Shown here one piece after another: positions 63,003 to 64,000 of a stretch of DNA of 64,000 bases. The position numbers were made by a program, and so were the translations under genes. The stretch spans positions 1 to 64,000 of the forward strand of contig NZ_BDBN01000033.1 in NCBI RefSeq assembly GCF_001613005.1, given 5' to 3'. Position 1 is the stretch's first letter; every line of letters starts with the position of its first letter. The stretch is from Nocardia nova NBRC 15556. Lineage in GTDB: Bacteria > Actinomycetota > Actinomycetes > Mycobacteriales > Mycobacteriaceae. The notes under the pieces are model-generated. The model was not told the origin of the DNA. It ran no database searches and worked only from the letters and a program-made list of their open reading frames with translations.

Positions 63003-64000
63003 TGAGCGGGAACACCGTGCTGGACGTCGCGATCGTCGGAGCCGGATTCGCCGGGATCGGGGCGGCGATCCGGTTGCGGCAGCGCGGAATCACGAATATC
63101 GCGATCTTCGAACGGGACCGGCGGGTCGGCGGTACCTGGCGCGACAACACCTATCCGGGGGCGGCCTGCGATATTCCGTCGCGGCTGTACTCCTACAGTT
63201 TCGCGCCGAATCCGGAGTGGTCGCAGACCTATTCCGGTAGTGCGGAAATCCTCGGCTACATCGATGCGATGGTCGAGAAGTTCGCGCTCGGCGCATCGAT
63301 TCGCTTCGGGCACAACGTGTCCGGATTGGCCTACGACGAGGCGGCGGGAGAATGGGAGATCGCCTTCGACGCCGGTCGCACGCCGGTGCGGGCCCGTTCG
63401 GTGGTGCTCGCGTCCGGGCCGCTGGCCAATGCGAGCCTGCCGGACATCCCGGGTCGCGACAGCTACGAGGGGCATATGATCCACTCCGCCCGTTGGGATC
63501 ACGACTACGACTTCACCGGTAAGAAGGTGGCCGTGGTCGGCACCGGCGCCAGCGCGGTGCAGATCGTCCCGGAACTGGTCGAGCGGGCCGGGTCGGTGAA
63601 GGTCTTCCAGCGCACGCCCGGCTGGGTTCTGCCGCGGATCAACCGGCACACCACCGGCCTGACCCGGCAGCTGTACCGGCACCTGCCACTCACCCAGCAG
63701 CTCGCCCGGCAGGCCTGGTTCTGGGGGCACGAATCGGTGGCGCTGGGCGTGGTGTGGAATACCCCGCTGACCAGGATCGTGGAATCGGTGGCACTGGCCC
63801 ATCTGCACAGTCAGGTCCGCGATCCGTGGTTGCGGCGGCAACTGACTCCCGATTTCCGGGCCGGATGCAAGCGGCTGCTGATGAGCAGCGACTACTACCC
63901 GGCGCTGCAGCGCGACAACTGCACCCTGGTCACCTGGCCGATCGCGAGGATGTCGCCGGCGGGCATCCGCACCGCCGAGGGGATCGAGCACCGGTTCGAC
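63002..64000 (+). CDS. Flavin-containing Baeyer-Villiger-type monooxygenase (MymA-like), 3' end beyond window
   Basis: The first 333 residues of a flavoprotein monooxygenase. FAD-binding VAIVGAGFAGIG is near residue 9, ERDRRVGGTWRDNTYPGAACDIPS near 38, the fingerprint SYEGHMIHSARWDHDYD (YxGxxxHSxxW) near 155 and the NADPH motif VVGTGASAVQIVPEL near 178. Such enzymes insert oxygen next to a ketone to make an ester. The adjacent esterase could then open it. The C-terminal region is outside the window. Confidence 0.93.
   Translation, partial: MSGNTVLDVAIVGAGFAGIGAAIRLRQRGITNIAIFERDRRVGGTWRDNTYPGAACDIPSRLYSYSFAPNPEWSQTYSGSAEILGYIDAMVEKFALGASIRFGHNVSGLAYDEAAGEWEIAFDAGRTPVRARSVVLASGPLANASLPDIPGRDSYEGHMIHSARWDHDYDFTGKKVAVVGTGASAVQIVPELVERAGSVKVFQRTPGWVLPRINRHTTGLTRQLYRHLPLTQQLARQAWFWGHESVALGVVWNTPLTRIVESVALAHLHSQVRDPWLRRQLTPDFRAGCKRLLMSSDYYPALQRDNCTLVTWPIARMSPAGIRTAEGIEHRFD

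Overview
The window is high-GC (visibly about 68-70% G+C) actinobacterial DNA. It most resembles a mycolic-acid actinomycete such as Nocardia, or a close relative (Rhodococcus, Mycobacterium). The reasons are strongly GC-biased third positions, many GTG starts, ATGA/GTGA gene overlaps, a mycofactocin-type short-chain dehydrogenase, paired acyl-CoA dehydrogenases, DUF35/thiolase pairs, a CrtL/CrtY-type lycopene cyclase, and a cluster resembling the mycobacterial mymA-lipR-sadH region. No rRNA, tRNA, CRISPR array, insertion sequence or prophage gene was recognised. The genus is an inference.

Block A (1-14.1 kb) is a catabolic locus built around a divergent promoter at 8.3-8.5 kb. Leftward it encodes a TauD-type dioxygenase, two SDRs (one of the mycofactocin-coupled type), a 3Fe-4S-type ferredoxin, a P450, a DUF35-thiolase fusion, an alpha/beta hydrolase, a DoxX membrane protein and two beta-hydroxyacid dehydrogenases. 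Rightward it encodes an aldehyde dehydrogenase, a CoA-transferase, a DUF35 protein, a thiolase and a Usp-like protein. The likely logic is oxidation of an alcohol to an acid, CoA activation, then thiolytic or retro-aldol chain shortening.

Block B (14.1-25.5 kb) is mixed: esterase, CGNR regulator, epoxide hydrolase, PAP2-like protein, secreted protein, a frameshifted M3 peptidase, a Nudix hydrolase, a TetR regulator, and a tightly coupled Rieske oxygenase/SnoaL-like/P450 operon behind a 30-bp palindrome.

Block C (25.5-51.4 kb) is a second, larger acyl-CoA catabolic island. It holds a pair of acyl-CoA dehydrogenases, an EthD-like protein, four amidohydrolase-2 proteins and one amidohydrolase-3-like protein, a reordered CoA-transferase, two crotonases, two acyl-CoA ligases, a ferredoxin coupled to a stand-alone NuoF-like reductase, a Rieske ferredoxin, a tandem-domain TetR regulator, CoA-acylating methylmalonate-semialdehyde dehydrogenase, an SDR and a split B12-dependent acyl-CoA mutase. 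Blocks A and C share a palindromic operator (consensus GAGAATCATAYTCTC) that sits over a TAtgaT-like -10 hexamer, so they are probably one regulon for one substrate, which I cannot identify.

Block D (51.4-64 kb) carries a PP2C-like phosphatase, lycopene cyclase, an anchored extracytoplasmic protein, an SDR, a duplicated DUF1003 membrane protein, an alpha/beta hydrolase, a SARP regulator, and the start of a mymA-like operon (esterase, SDR, ferritin-like di-iron protein, Baeyer-Villiger-type monooxygenase cut by the window end).
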